This document shows positions 35,736 through 43,995 of a stretch of DNA of 64,000 nt, one piece after another. The stretch comes from Coprococcus_C hominis (GTDB taxonomy: Bacteria > Bacillota > Clostridia > Lachnospirales > Lachnospiraceae): assembly GCF_020687505.1 (NCBI RefSeq), contig NZ_JAJEQT010000008.1. One strand, given 5' to 3'. The stretch's first letter is position 1; each line of letters begins with the position of its first letter. The position numbers and the translations under genes were made by a program. The notes under the pieces are model-generated. The model saw only the letters and a program-made list of their open reading frames with translations, made no database searches and was not told the origin of the DNA.

Positions 35736-38245
35736 TATCTTCCTCCGCTTCTGTAATTAGTGATCTGGTTCGCACGTACAATGATGTCATTTAATTTTGA
35801 CTGTCCGATATATACCGGGATTACAATATCGCCTGCTGCCATTGCTGTCTGATTACCTGCAAGTGCGGCTTTCATCTCACGTGCCACGGCCGCAATCCAT
35901 TTCTCGTTTTGATCAAGCGGTACAACCGCCTCGGCGCCATTACCTTCGAGCAAGCCGACCTGTCCCTTTGCAAGCACACCGCCTCGTTCCAATTGCGGTA
36001 CTCCAAGCTTACTGATCTTTGACAGGCTGACACCCGGTATTTTGTTGATCACACCGATTACGGCATTGATTGCACCGATGAAGCCGTTTATGATTCCGAT
36101 TGCCTTGGATAAGACAAAATTAACGGCTGTTTTTACTGCTCCGGAAATCGCATTGCCGATTGCCATACCTGCACTTTTGAAGATGCCTGTTACAGAGTTC
36201 CATACGCCTGAAAAGAAACCGCCTAATCGATTGAAGATACTTGTTATGCCATTCCACGCCTGTTGGAATATGCCTGTGAAGAAACTTCCAACCGTGCTGA
36301 ATACATTCCTTATGCTTGACCATGCGTTTGTCGCAACGGACACGATTCCATTCCATATGCCTGTAAAGAAGCTTCCAATCGCCTGAAAAGCAGATGTGAA
36401 GAACTCCTTAAACGCCGTGACAAGCTGTGACACCTTCTCACAGAAAGATTCCCATACAAACTGTGCCACCTCAACGATTGCATCCCAGTTTTTAATTACT
36501 ACGATAATTGCAGTGATCACAGCAATTACCGCAGCGGCAATCAGAAGAAACGGACCAATTGCAGTGACAACTCCGGTGATGGCCGGAATCATGGTTCCTG
36601 TAATAAACGTAGATGCGGTACCCATCCATGTTGTGATAGAACCGACTAAAGACACTATCTGACCGCTAAATGTAATGATATGTCCCACCGATGATATGAG
36701 TGTTCCTATCACCACAAGTAGCGGTCCTATCGCCGCCGCTATTGCAGCAATCTTTACGATCTGCTGTTGTGTCTCCGGATCTAAGTCACGGAACTTTTGT
36801 ACAAGCTCCTGTATTTTCCCGGCTATCTGCTGAACGATTGGCATCAAGATCTGACCGATTGATATTGCGCAGTTTTGGATCGCTGTCTTTGTCTTTTCAA
36901 ACTGGATGGACGGATCCGAAGCTTCCAGCGTATCAAATGCTTGTTGCGCTGTACCTGCGGAATTTCCAAGTTCTTTAACTGCACTTGTAAAATCTGTTGT
37001 ATGCTGGGTTATTGTTGCCGCTGCCTTCGCGGCTTCCTGTGAACCAAACATATCTGCAAGACTCATTCCGCTACTGTCCGCTTCATTCTGTATAATCTGT
37101 AACACATCTGACAGATTATATCCCTCATTCATCAGCTCACTAAACGACTTGCCCGTCTTTTCTTTCAAGATGTTTGATGTCGTGCTTCCGGATTTCCCAA
37201 GTTCATTCAGCATACCATTGATGTAAGTTGTAGCTTCCGCTGTACCTATACCATTTTTCGTAGTTGTAACATATGCCGCACTTAACTGGTCCAAATTGAC
37301 ACCATACATCGCCGCTGTTGGAATAACTTTACCCATGGACGCACCCAGTTCATCTACAGTCGTTTTACCAAGATTCTGCGTTGTGATCAGCTTATCCGAT
37401 ACGGATGATACCTGATCTGCAGATAACCCATATGCATTTAAGGCTGTTGTAAGCGTATCCGTCGCCGTTGTCATGCTTGTAAATCCAGCTCTTGCAAGTA
37501 CGTTTGCCTGTTCTACAAATCCAACAGCATCCTTGGTCGACTGACCTGCGGAGATTGCCTGATACGATGCTTCCGCAATCTCCGCAGCACCCATACCTGT
37601 ACTGTCAGACAACGCCATAATCGAAGAGTCGAGATCATCTAACGGTGTCTGTGTTGTATCTGCGATTGTGGACAGCTTCGCCAATGCGGAAGAGTAGTCC
37701 GTCGCTTCTTTGACCGCCGCGGTACCTCCTGCCACAACCGGCATCGTAATTGTTGCTGTCATCTTTCCGCCAAGTGCCGATACCTTATCTCCTACACCTG
37801 TAACCTTTTCTCCAAGCCCGGATATGTTGTTGCCAACTTCCTTGATATGCGCGCCTGCTGCCTGCATCTGACTTCCCAGCACAGACGATGCCTGTCTTGC
37901 CTGCTTTTCCAGATTCGACAGCTCATTCGTCGTTGTAACAATTTCTGCCTGCAACGCATCGTATTCACCCTGTGTGATGTTTCCAAGTTCAAGTTCTTTT
38001 TTTGCGGATTCGGCAGCCTGCTTCTCCATATCAAGTTTTTCTTTTGTTTCTTTGATTACTTCATTCAAAGCATTCTGTTTTGCTTTGAGAAGATCCACAT
38101 TTTTCGGATCAAGCTTGAGTGCTTTCTCCACCGAATTCAATTGACTTTTCGTTGTTTTGATCTCTGAATTGGCAGCTTTCAGCGCTTTAGTAAGCCCTGT
38201 TGTTTTTCCATCGATTTCAATTGTAATTCCCTTGATTTGTCCCAC
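35735..38245 (-). CDS. Tail tape measure protein
   Basis: 836 residues starting at GTG with AAGGGGG upstream. The first 140 residues are coiled-coil (including 'KEKLDMEKQAAESAKKELEL'). The middle has the TIGR01760-type phage core with 'MALSDSTGMGAAEIAEASYQAISAGQ', quoted in part. There are long hydrophobic stretches near residues 500-580 and a Gly-rich C-terminal end. Length sets the tail length; about 836 residues fits a tail of roughly 120 nm, an estimate from the usual 0.15 nm per residue. It follows the gpG/gpT pair. Confidence 0.92.
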   Translation of the reverse strand: MGQIKGITIEIDGKTTGLTKALKAANSEIKTTKSQLNSVEKALKLDPKNVDLLKAKQNALNEVIKETKEKLDMEKQAAESAKKELELGNITQGEYDALQAEIVTTTNELSNLEKQARQASSVLGSQMQAAGAHIKEVGNNISGLGEKVTGVGDKVSALGGKMTATITMPVVAGGTAAVKEATDYSSALAKLSTIADTTQTPLDDLDSSIMALSDSTGMGAAEIAEASYQAISAGQSTKDAVGFVEQANVLARAGFTSMTTATDTLTTALNAYGLSADQVSSVSDKLITTQNLGKTTVDELGASMGKVIPTAAMYGVNLDQLSAAYVTTTKNGIGTAEATTYINGMLNELGKSGSTTSNILKEKTGKSFSELMNEGYNLSDVLQIIQNEADSSGMSLADMFGSQEAAKAAATITQHTTDFTSAVKELGNSAGTAQQAFDTLEASDPSIQFEKTKTAIQNCAISIGQILMPIVQQIAGKIQELVQKFRDLDPETQQQIVKIAAIAAAIGPLLVVIGTLISSVGHIITFSGQIVSLVGSITTWMGTASTFITGTMIPAITGVVTAIGPFLLIAAAVIAVITAIIVVIKNWDAIVEVAQFVWESFCEKVSQLVTAFKEFFTSAFQAIGSFFTGIWNGIVSVATNAWSSIRNVFSTVGSFFTGIFQQAWNGITSIFNRLGGFFSGVWNSVTGIFKSAGMAIGNAISGAVKTAVNFVLSKAIGIINGFIGAINAVIGVINKIPGVSLSKISKLGVPQLERGGVLAKGQVGLLEGNGAEAVVPLDQNEKWIAAVAREMKAALAGNQTAMAAGDIVIPVYIGQSKLNDIIVRANQITNYRSGGR

Positions 38246-38259
38246 GTAGCCACCCCCTT

Positions 38260-38433
38260 TTACATAGCTGCAAATTTGTCAAAGTCATCCTGTGTCGCCT
38301 TGAGTGGGTAGTTATACGTGTCGTTGCTGCTCTCAATCATCATGTCGAGCACATCTCCATGTGTTAACTCCTCAAGGTCCTGCATCGATATATGTAGTGA
38401 AAAAGCCCGCAGCATGAAGATGTTTGTATTCAT
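38260..38433 (-). CDS. Tail assembly chaperone, downstream (gpT-like) part, read by -1 frameshift
   Basis: A 57-codon frame with its own ATG, ending TAA just before the tape measure gene. It is in the -1 frame relative to the gene above (38439-38798). A slippery A-AAA-AAA-G at 38457-38463 lies near the end of that gene and would join the two into one product ending at 38260. This gpG/gpGT arrangement is conserved across tailed phages. The ATG at 38433 may also be used, but has a weak ribosome site. Confidence 0.75.
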   Translation of the reverse strand: MNTNIFMLRAFSLHISMQDLEELTHGDVLDMMIESSNDTYNYPLKATQDDFDKFAAM

Positions 38434-38438
38434 CTCCC

Positions 38439-38798
38439 TTACTGTGGGCTTTGGTCTTTTTTTAGTTCACTTGTGGTCGTAATATTGCGATTCCATACAT
38501 TCAAGATGGATGTAATTGCCGCGGGATTTTGGAAGTCTGCTTCTTCAAATTCTTCCATCCATGCAATGTACCCTTCTTCTGAAGCTTCCTTAATCTCCTT
38601 TCGGTTTTGCATGTTCATCACATACGCAAGCTTCGATGTATATTCAATAGCATCAAGCTTGTCTACGTCTTCTACGTTTTCCAGCTTCGCAAGATCCTTT
38701 AACAGCTCGCGCTTAAAGATCTGCTTGTATCGAATCGCAGTCGCTGCGTTGCTCTCAACTGCTACTTCTCTCTGTCCAATTCTGATCACTGATCTCAT
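38439..38798 (-). CDS. Tail assembly chaperone, upstream (gpG-like) part
   Basis: 119 residues, helical and charged, in the position of gpG between the major tail and tape measure genes. It ends 'TSELKKDQSPQ', directly after a slippery run of seven A (38457-38463). A -1 shift there leads into the downstream frame. A 16 bp perfect palindrome lies 16 bases upstream of the ATG, just before the ribosome site. Chaperones of this kind coat the tape measure during tail assembly. Confidence 0.8.
   Translation of the reverse strand: MRSVIRIGQREVAVESNAATAIRYKQIFKRELLKDLAKLENVEDVDKLDAIEYTSKLAYVMNMQNRKEIKEASEEGYIAWMEEFEEADFQNPAAITSILNVWNRNITTTSELKKDQSPQ
38457..38463 (-). promoter_or_regulatory. Programmed -1 frameshift site
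   Basis: On the minus strand CTAAAAAAAGACC gives A-AAA-AAA in the codon frame CTA-AAA-AAA-GAC. Slipping back one base continues RPKPTVRE and then the gpT-like frame; staying in frame stops six codons later. Confidence 0.75.
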
Positions 38799-38814
38799 AG
38801 TATCCTCCGTTTCT

Positions 38815-38830
38815 GTTGCACCGGTGCAAC
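38815..38830. repeat. Copy 1 of a 16 bp perfect palindrome
   Basis: GTTGCACCGGTGCAAC, 16 bases upstream of the gpG-like start codon and just before its ribosome site. The same 16 bases occur at 55498 and 61909, all inside the prophage. Confidence 0.9.
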
Positions 38831-38844
38831 TTTATATATTTGCA

Positions 38845-38879
38845 AGAAAAATGGGACGGTATCTTCTACCATCCCATTT
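38845..38879 (-). terminator. Terminator or attenuator after the major tail gene
   Basis: Stem AATGGGAcGGT/ACCaTCCCATT and a following TTTTT on the minus strand. It lies between the major tail gene and the gpG gene, and could reduce expression of the chaperone and tape measure relative to the tail tube. Confidence 0.75.
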
Positions 38880-38893
38880 CATAATGATTGATA

Positions 38894-39520
38894 TTAACCT
38901 GCTGCCTCTGTTTGTTCTGCCGATGTTGGCTCCCAGACTTTTGTGTACCATTTCTTATACACGTCATCTGTTGTATTTGATCCGGTTGTTGCCTTAACCA
39001 GATTTTTTTCCTTGCCATTGATCACGTTGACATCCGGACGTGGTGCAGCCGTAATTGTTACAGATTCTGTCACAGGCTCGGTACTGTCTTCTTTGGTCTG
39101 AGACGCAACAGAGTGTCGTGTCAGTGAGCAACGATATAATACATGTCTGCGTGCCTTTTTATCTCCTGAAAACTCAAACAAAAGCGCAATATACTTCTGT
39201 TCGTCCGTCGAGGATTCAACGAGCACACCATCGACCTCTTCCTGTCCCATTACTTCAGTTTCTACTTCCTCCGGCACAAGCGCAGATTCAAAATCTCCCT
39301 CATAACCGGAATTGCTTGACAATACGGCATACGCGGTATCATCCGCATAAAACGTGTTGGATTCTCCGGACGGATCAAGCGACAAACTTACTGCTCCCGG
39401 CCATTTCTTTGGCGTACTGTATGTACTCTTGATCGTTCCATCCTCCTGCTCCGTCTCTGTGATAATCGCATAATGTGTATTTTTCAATCCAAACTTAATC
39501 TTATTTTTTTCTTTACCCAT
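38894..39520 (-). CDS. Major tail protein
   Basis: 208 residues. Its position (between head-tail connectors and the gpG gene) and composition fit the phage major tail tube protein ('KIKFGLKNTHYAII', 'PKKWPGAVSLSLDPSGE', 'EGDFESALVPEEV', 'LLFEFSGDKKARRHVLYRCS'). A clear ribosome site precedes the ATG. A strong hairpin terminator follows. Confidence 0.85.
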   Translation of the reverse strand: MGKEKNKIKFGLKNTHYAIITETEQEDGTIKSTYSTPKKWPGAVSLSLDPSGESNTFYADDTAYAVLSSNSGYEGDFESALVPEEVETEVMGQEEVDGVLVESSTDEQKYIALLFEFSGDKKARRHVLYRCSLTRHSVASQTKEDSTEPVTESVTITAAPRPDVNVINGKEKNLVKATTGSNTTDDVYKKWYTKVWEPTSAEQTEAAG

Positions 39521-39539
39521 CTTTATATTACCTCGCTTC

Positions 39540-39854
39540 CTATATGGTCTTAGCTTCGTATATGGTCATAAATACTTTCTGCTCGTTCTCGAACTCGTCT
39601 GTCATGCTCCACGGAATTTCTGCTTCATTCAAAGCATCTTCGATCATCGCTTCCAGCTTCTCATTCTTCTTCGTACTGTACAGCACCGCACGCATGGAAC
39701 TAATCTTCTGATACACCTTGTCATCTGCGAAGAAATTACTATCCGCATGGCATGTGTATGTGACGTATGGTACTTTGGTGCCTACAGGTGCATGGTCATA
39801 GTGTACAGTCACACCCGGTACCGACAAGACTTTCTTTACATCTGCAATCGTCAT
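39540..39854 (-). CDS. Phage tail completion/connector protein
   Basis: 104 residues, in the position of the tail terminator (gpU/HK97 gp11-like, DUF3168-like). The pattern 'VPYVTYTCHADSNFFADDKVY' with 'AVLYSTKKNEKLEAMIEDALNEA' is usual for minor capsid or tail-completion proteins of Firmicutes siphoviruses. Its start overlaps the stop of the gp10-like gene by 4 bases. Function by context only. Confidence 0.7.
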   Translation of the reverse strand: MTIADVKKVLSVPGVTVHYDHAPVGTKVPYVTYTCHADSNFFADDKVYQKISSMRAVLYSTKKNEKLEAMIEDALNEAEIPWSMTDEFENEQKVFMTIYEAKTI

Positions 39855-40246
39855 CCTTTTCCCACCTGCCTTTTGAATTCTTCCGGAAACTCATCCTGTG
39901 CCCATGCTTCTACTGGAGCAATATGTTCGTGTGCAGCGGCGTGTCCTCGCACCTCTCCATTGATGATGATGTCATGTCCGTTCTCAAGAAGATGTGTCAA
40001 CTGGTACTGCTCGTTATACACAGTCATTCCTTCTGATGTTTTCTTGTATTTCCATCCATTTTTGTACTTTTTTCCTCTTTTTGCACGCTTGTTTTTGGGT
40101 GAGGTCTTTTTCAGCTTCTTTACAGCTTCCTCGGCTGTTTTCTCCGCTGCCGTATCAACCGCAGTGTGCACATGATGCTCAAACGCCGAAAAAATCGATT
40201 GTAATTCCATATCAAGCTGTCCAATTTTAATCGTCTTGTTCGACAT
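39851..40246 (-). CDS. HK97 gp10-family tail-completion protein
   Basis: 131 residues. The family pattern is clear: a helical N-terminal half, basic central stretch 'KTSPKNKRAKRGKKYKNGW', and 'TVYNEQYQLTHLLENGHDI' then 'GHAAAHEHIAPVEAWAQDEF'. HK97 gp10 proteins join head and tail. Coupled by 20 bases of overlap to the gene upstream. Confidence 0.88.
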   Translation of the reverse strand: MSNKTIKIGQLDMELQSIFSAFEHHVHTAVDTAAEKTAEEAVKKLKKTSPKNKRAKRGKKYKNGWKYKKTSEGMTVYNEQYQLTHLLENGHDIIINGEVRGHAAAHEHIAPVEAWAQDEFPEEFKRQVGKG

Positions 40247-40550
40247 ACGTCACCCCTGCTTTCTCTTCAGCATAAAGCTCGATCGTATCGGAATCTGTAC
40301 GCTCATAGGTGCGATAGATCCCATATACCTTGTCTTTGTACTTCACAAGCTCTTCGCCGTTGTAATTTACCTTATCTGTGTCAAAGCGATACTTCGGATT
40401 CATACCGACCTGCCCGGCTTTGAAGAATTCCTGACGATCAACAGACTGTACTTTGCATATTACTGCACGCTCGGTCTTCTCAACGACAACCGGATTGCCG
40501 ATATCATCTGTCCCAGTCTTAACCGCGATCAATATGATTTCGTCATCCAT
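40227..40550 (-). CDS. Head closure/head-tail adaptor protein
   Basis: About 107 residues, starting MDDEIILIAVKTGTDDIGNP, with GAAGAGG just upstream; the frame is open for 36 codons further, but these have no ribosome site. The 'YNGEELVKYKDKVYGIYRTYER' region matches the phage head closure family (SPP1 gp16-like fold). It overlaps its neighbours on both sides. Confidence 0.8.
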   Translation of the reverse strand: MDDEIILIAVKTGTDDIGNPVVVEKTERAVICKVQSVDRQEFFKAGQVGMNPKYRFDTDKVNYNGEELVKYKDKVYGIYRTYERTDSDTIELYAEEKAGVTYVEQDD

Positions 40551-40830
40551 CCTCTTCCACCTTCGCTTTCTGCGCAAACAGGCGATTGTTGAGTTCATAC
40601 CGTAACATGCGCGGCATCTCCTCTCCGGTTGCTCTTTTGCGCCACATCCACGCCGCATAGCTTATGATAAGCTCCTCATCATCCACAGGTGGATCCTCCG
40701 GGAAGGTGATACCCTCCCGTTCGATCCGTTTCTTTGCAGTCTGCAGATACTGACTCAACCGCTTATCATACACCGTGGCAGAAATTCCAAGGTCGATCTT
40801 TAACATTGTCAACTTATCTGCATCTGTCAT
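40543..40830 (-). CDS. gp6-like head-tail connector protein
   Basis: 95 residues: 'MTDADKLTMLKIDLGISATV', then 'QYLQTAKKRIEREGI' and 'LIISYAAWMWRKRATGEEMP'. This matches the Phage_connect_1/gp6-like family that forms the ring between portal and head-tail stopper. It starts four bases after the capsid stop. Confidence 0.85.
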   Translation of the reverse strand: MTDADKLTMLKIDLGISATVYDKRLSQYLQTAKKRIEREGITFPEDPPVDDEELIISYAAWMWRKRATGEEMPRMLRYELNNRLFAQKAKVEEDG

Positions 40831-40833
40831 AGA

Positions 40834-42225
40834 TTACTCCTTACTTGATGCAGCCGCCTTATTTGCTGTATCTTCTGCAAATGTCATATCAGCCGCTGGT
40901 GTAGTTCCAAGGATTCCGATTGCTACGAAGCCCTCTGCAATCACCGGAAGACCGTCATATCGTGCCAATCCCTTATATACTGTCTGATCTTCCAGGAACT
41001 TCACATGCTCGGACTGTGTGATCTGTGCGCCCTCACGCTCGGCAAGGAGATATAAGTCACCATACCCGCCGACAATTACATTGTCCGGGATGAAATCGAG
41101 TGTTTCAATCGCACCACCAACGATTGGCATGGTGTCCCCCATTCCGGTAGCGATTGCGCCCGCTGCATTAAAGCTGAGTGCCTCTGCTACGAGCTTGGTC
41201 TTGGTTGTCTCGTTCATAGCCCAGAAGCGATTACCTGTTGAATACTTGCCCTTGGCATTCCCTGATGCAATCACAATCTCCTTGAACAGATCAACACCCT
41301 TCTTTGCGGCTGCAATTGATACAATGTTTGAGGAAGAAAGATTCTTCCACTCACGCGCTGTATCCGGGTAAGTCTCCGGTTTTGCCGCCTGCGCCAGACG
41401 TGTGACGACACCCGTTGGCATCTTCTTTGATGTACCATAAAGGATTGCCTTATCAAGTGCCAATCCGATAGACTGTCCAAGCGATGTGATGATGGTTGAT
41501 GCAAGATCAATGTCGGAATCCTTCAGCACGGCATTGTTGATTACCATATATCCGGCAACCTTGTATCCATCTACCTCCGCATCGTTGAACACCAACGACA
41601 GCTCGTTGATAGCTGCATTCATCTCTGTCCAGACTGCTTCCGGAATCGTGCCCTGAATCGTCTGTCTTGCCTTACCCGGCACAGACTGCACACGTACATG
41701 CTTATAAAGCTTTGAGTACTCCTCGATGTTCTCACGAAGAAGATCAAGCATCACGCTTGGAATTGTAAGCTCTGCACCTGTGATTGCACGATTCTGTGTT
41801 CCAAGTGTACGCACGCGCTCTAAAAATGCATGTACATCGTCACGCGCGAAAAACGCATCACGCTCCTGTACTGTCATACCAAAAAACTTCTTTCTTGTTG
41901 TTTTCACTGTTTCCACTCCTCTCATTCTTGCCTCTGGTACCGGTTCTGCCTGTCTCTGCTTGCTTTCGAGTTCTGCAAGCTCGGACTCTGTATCCGATAC
42001 TTCTTTTTCCAGAGTTCTCACTGACTCGTCATTTTCTTCCTTGTCCTTCTCGTACTGCTCTACTTCCTGTGCCACTGCCTCCTTCTCTTCGTCTGTCTGT
42101 GCTTCCTCAATAGCTGCTTCCAGCTCTTTCTCACGTGTTGCAAGCTCCTTTGCCTTCTCACGTGCCTCTGTGAGCTTCTTTGTGACTTCGCTCAGCTTCT
42201 TTCTGAGCATGATAACCTTTAACAT
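40834..42225 (-). CDS. Major capsid protein (HK97 fold) with N-terminal scaffold domain
   Basis: 463 residues. Residues 1-105 form a long coiled coil, the delta (scaffold) domain that is removed by the prohead protease. Residues after about 125 form the HK97-fold capsid ('LRENIEEYSKLYKHVRVQSV', 'INNAVLKDSDIDLASTIITS', 'GDTMPIVGGAIETLDFIPD'). It is between the protease gene and the connector genes, as usual. Processing probably occurs near residues 110-125 ('RMRGVETVKTTRKKF'). Confidence 0.92.
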   Translation of the reverse strand: MLKVIMLRKKLSEVTKKLTEAREKAKELATREKELEAAIEEAQTDEEKEAVAQEVEQYEKDKEENDESVRTLEKEVSDTESELAELESKQRQAEPVPEARMRGVETVKTTRKKFFGMTVQERDAFFARDDVHAFLERVRTLGTQNRAITGAELTIPSVMLDLLRENIEEYSKLYKHVRVQSVPGKARQTIQGTIPEAVWTEMNAAINELSLVFNDAEVDGYKVAGYMVINNAVLKDSDIDLASTIITSLGQSIGLALDKAILYGTSKKMPTGVVTRLAQAAKPETYPDTAREWKNLSSSNIVSIAAAKKGVDLFKEIVIASGNAKGKYSTGNRFWAMNETTKTKLVAEALSFNAAGAIATGMGDTMPIVGGAIETLDFIPDNVIVGGYGDLYLLAEREGAQITQSEHVKFLEDQTVYKGLARYDGLPVIAEGFVAIGILGTTPAADMTFAEDTANKAAASSKE

Positions 42226-42803
42226 GATCCATTTCCTCCTTTTAATTTTTGCTTCATGTCAAGTTTCCACACCTCATTTTGTCGCGCCCGGATTGTGTCT
42301 GCATCTTTCTTTCTTGCATTGACACTCGTCTCCTCGTATGCAGGGAACGTGCACACGGATACTTCGTACAGTTCCACCTTCTTGATTGTCCAATGCACCG
42401 AACCATCCTCATGAACCTCAGTCTCTTCATCCAGAATGTCAAAACCAAAGCTGCACTGATCCACGTCATGCCGTTTTACTCTCGCATATAAGTTCATTGC
42501 ATCCGAATCATCCGGATTGATGTCTATATGCCCCCAGAGTCCACGTTCATCCTGTCGTAGTGTCAGTGTACCTGCCTTTGTCCGACCAAGTACAAGACCA
42601 GTATCATGATTGATCAACGCGCGTACATCACCTGATACTGTATCTGTGAACGCTCCCGGCGCCACACTCTCACTCATACCAGGCATTATGTTATAGGTGC
42701 TATTAAAAACGGCGAAGTAACCTTCAATCGAAAGTGCCTCGCCGTCTTCTCTCGTATTAAATTCCGATGCGACAGATCGTATCTGTCGAATATGTCTATC
42801 CAT
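42219..42803 (-). CDS. HK97-family prohead protease
   Basis: About 194 residues beginning MDRHIRQIRSVASEFNTRED after GGGAGA. It has the serine-protease fold with the family features 'GYFAVFNSTYNIMPGMSESV', 'ALINHDTGLVLGRTKAGTL' (catalytic His) and 'VELYEVSVCTFPAYEETSV' (Ser in the 'EvSvc.fPAy' block). It cleaves the capsid delta domain. Its start overlaps the portal gene end by 8 bases. Confidence 0.93.
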   Translation of the reverse strand: MDRHIRQIRSVASEFNTREDGEALSIEGYFAVFNSTYNIMPGMSESVAPGAFTDTVSGDVRALINHDTGLVLGRTKAGTLTLRQDERGLWGHIDINPDDSDAMNLYARVKRHDVDQCSFGFDILDEETEVHEDGSVHWTIKKVELYEVSVCTFPAYEETSVNARKKDADTIRARQNEVWKLDMKQKLKGGNGSC

Positions 42804-43995
42804 TGCTTTCTCCCTTCTGTACCAATTTTTTCTGTGCTGCTGCCATGTCCCACGGTATATAGTTTTCAAGCACTCGAAGTTCGTCCAATCCTTCCCTTGG
42901 CGACATTCCTATCTTGTCTCTGACTTCATTTCCAGTCACAAAACCACGGTCTGACAGCGAACCGAATACGGATGCTATCGTCGTCAGATCCCAATCCATC
43001 ACGGACATGGCATTGAACTTGATGTACATATTCGGACTGTATATCAGTTTCCGCGTCATCTCCTGCTGTAAGCCTGTGACAATCGTCTTTATTTTCGTCT
43101 TGACAAAATAGTTCCACTCGTCCTGCTTGTATGCTCCAACGCCAAGCACGAACGCAGGCACCCCCAGAATTGCGGCTACACTTTGCTTGTCCAACTTTAC
43201 ATTGTCAGATATCGCAAGATCTGACAGAGACAACGGCTTGATCTGTTCTATCTCAAACTGCTCCGCAGGTATCAGCCACGGTGCACCGGCTTCTCCAGAA
43301 TTCATGTACTCATTGATCAGCTTCTGTCTGCCCTTTGGCGACGAGAATTCTTCCGTCATTCCATCCACTTTGACGATCAGGCTTGGCTTGTACTTACTCT
43401 TCATGAAAGCGTTTGTTGTGATCTGTGCCTGCCGCAGGTTATCCGCGACGTCTTTCAACTGTGCTGTAACGCCCTGCCCTTTGTACAGGTATGTCTTATC
43501 CGGATTATATACAAAGTGCATCACCTCATCCGGGGCATAAGGGATTCCATCAATCATCACATGATATCTGGTGTAATCGCCCTGATATGATACTCTGTTT
43601 GCAGCCACCGGCTCCATATCAGACAGATATCCATCTTCCGTGTATACTTTCACAACCGAATTGCCTTTGCCATACAGGAGCAGATTCATCACAATCGCTT
43701 CTATAAACGTCTGCCGCGTCATGGTACTGCACGGGTTTATATCAATCTTTCGTGACAGTTCATTGATCACACGCTCGTCACCCCGTTCGGTGTTCTCCAT
43801 GACGTGAATCGTCATTGCTCCAACCACTTCTGCAATCTTACGGCAGGCTGCTACAATCTCCGGGTTCTGGTCCAGAGATGTATAACCATCACCGCACAGG
43901 ATGTCATATGCTTCCGCGCTTCCGATCAGCACCGCCGATCGTCTTGCTTTTCTTAGTGCCCGCTGTATCACGTTATTCTTTTTACTCATCTTCAT
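42796..43995 (-). CDS. Phage portal protein (HK97 family)
   Basis: About 399 residues. Typical portal features are 'ILCGDGYTSLDQNPEIVAAC', 'MNLLLYGKGNSVVKVY', 'MHFVYNPDKTYLYKGQGVT' and 'DRGFVTGNEVRDKIGMSPRE'. The first in-frame codon is a GTG two codons upstream; the ATG at 43995 has a better spaced GGAGG site. It overlaps the terminase end by 14 bases. Confidence 0.93.
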   Translation of the reverse strand: MKMSKKNNVIQRALRKARRSAVLIGSAEAYDILCGDGYTSLDQNPEIVAACRKIAEVVGAMTIHVMENTERGDERVINELSRKIDINPCSTMTRQTFIEAIVMNLLLYGKGNSVVKVYTEDGYLSDMEPVAANRVSYQGDYTRYHVMIDGIPYAPDEVMHFVYNPDKTYLYKGQGVTAQLKDVADNLRQAQITTNAFMKSKYKPSLIVKVDGMTEEFSSPKGRQKLINEYMNSGEAGAPWLIPAEQFEIEQIKPLSLSDLAISDNVKLDKQSVAAILGVPAFVLGVGAYKQDEWNYFVKTKIKTIVTGLQQEMTRKLIYSPNMYIKFNAMSVMDWDLTTIASVFGSLSDRGFVTGNEVRDKIGMSPREGLDELRVLENYIPWDMAAAQKKLVQKGESNG

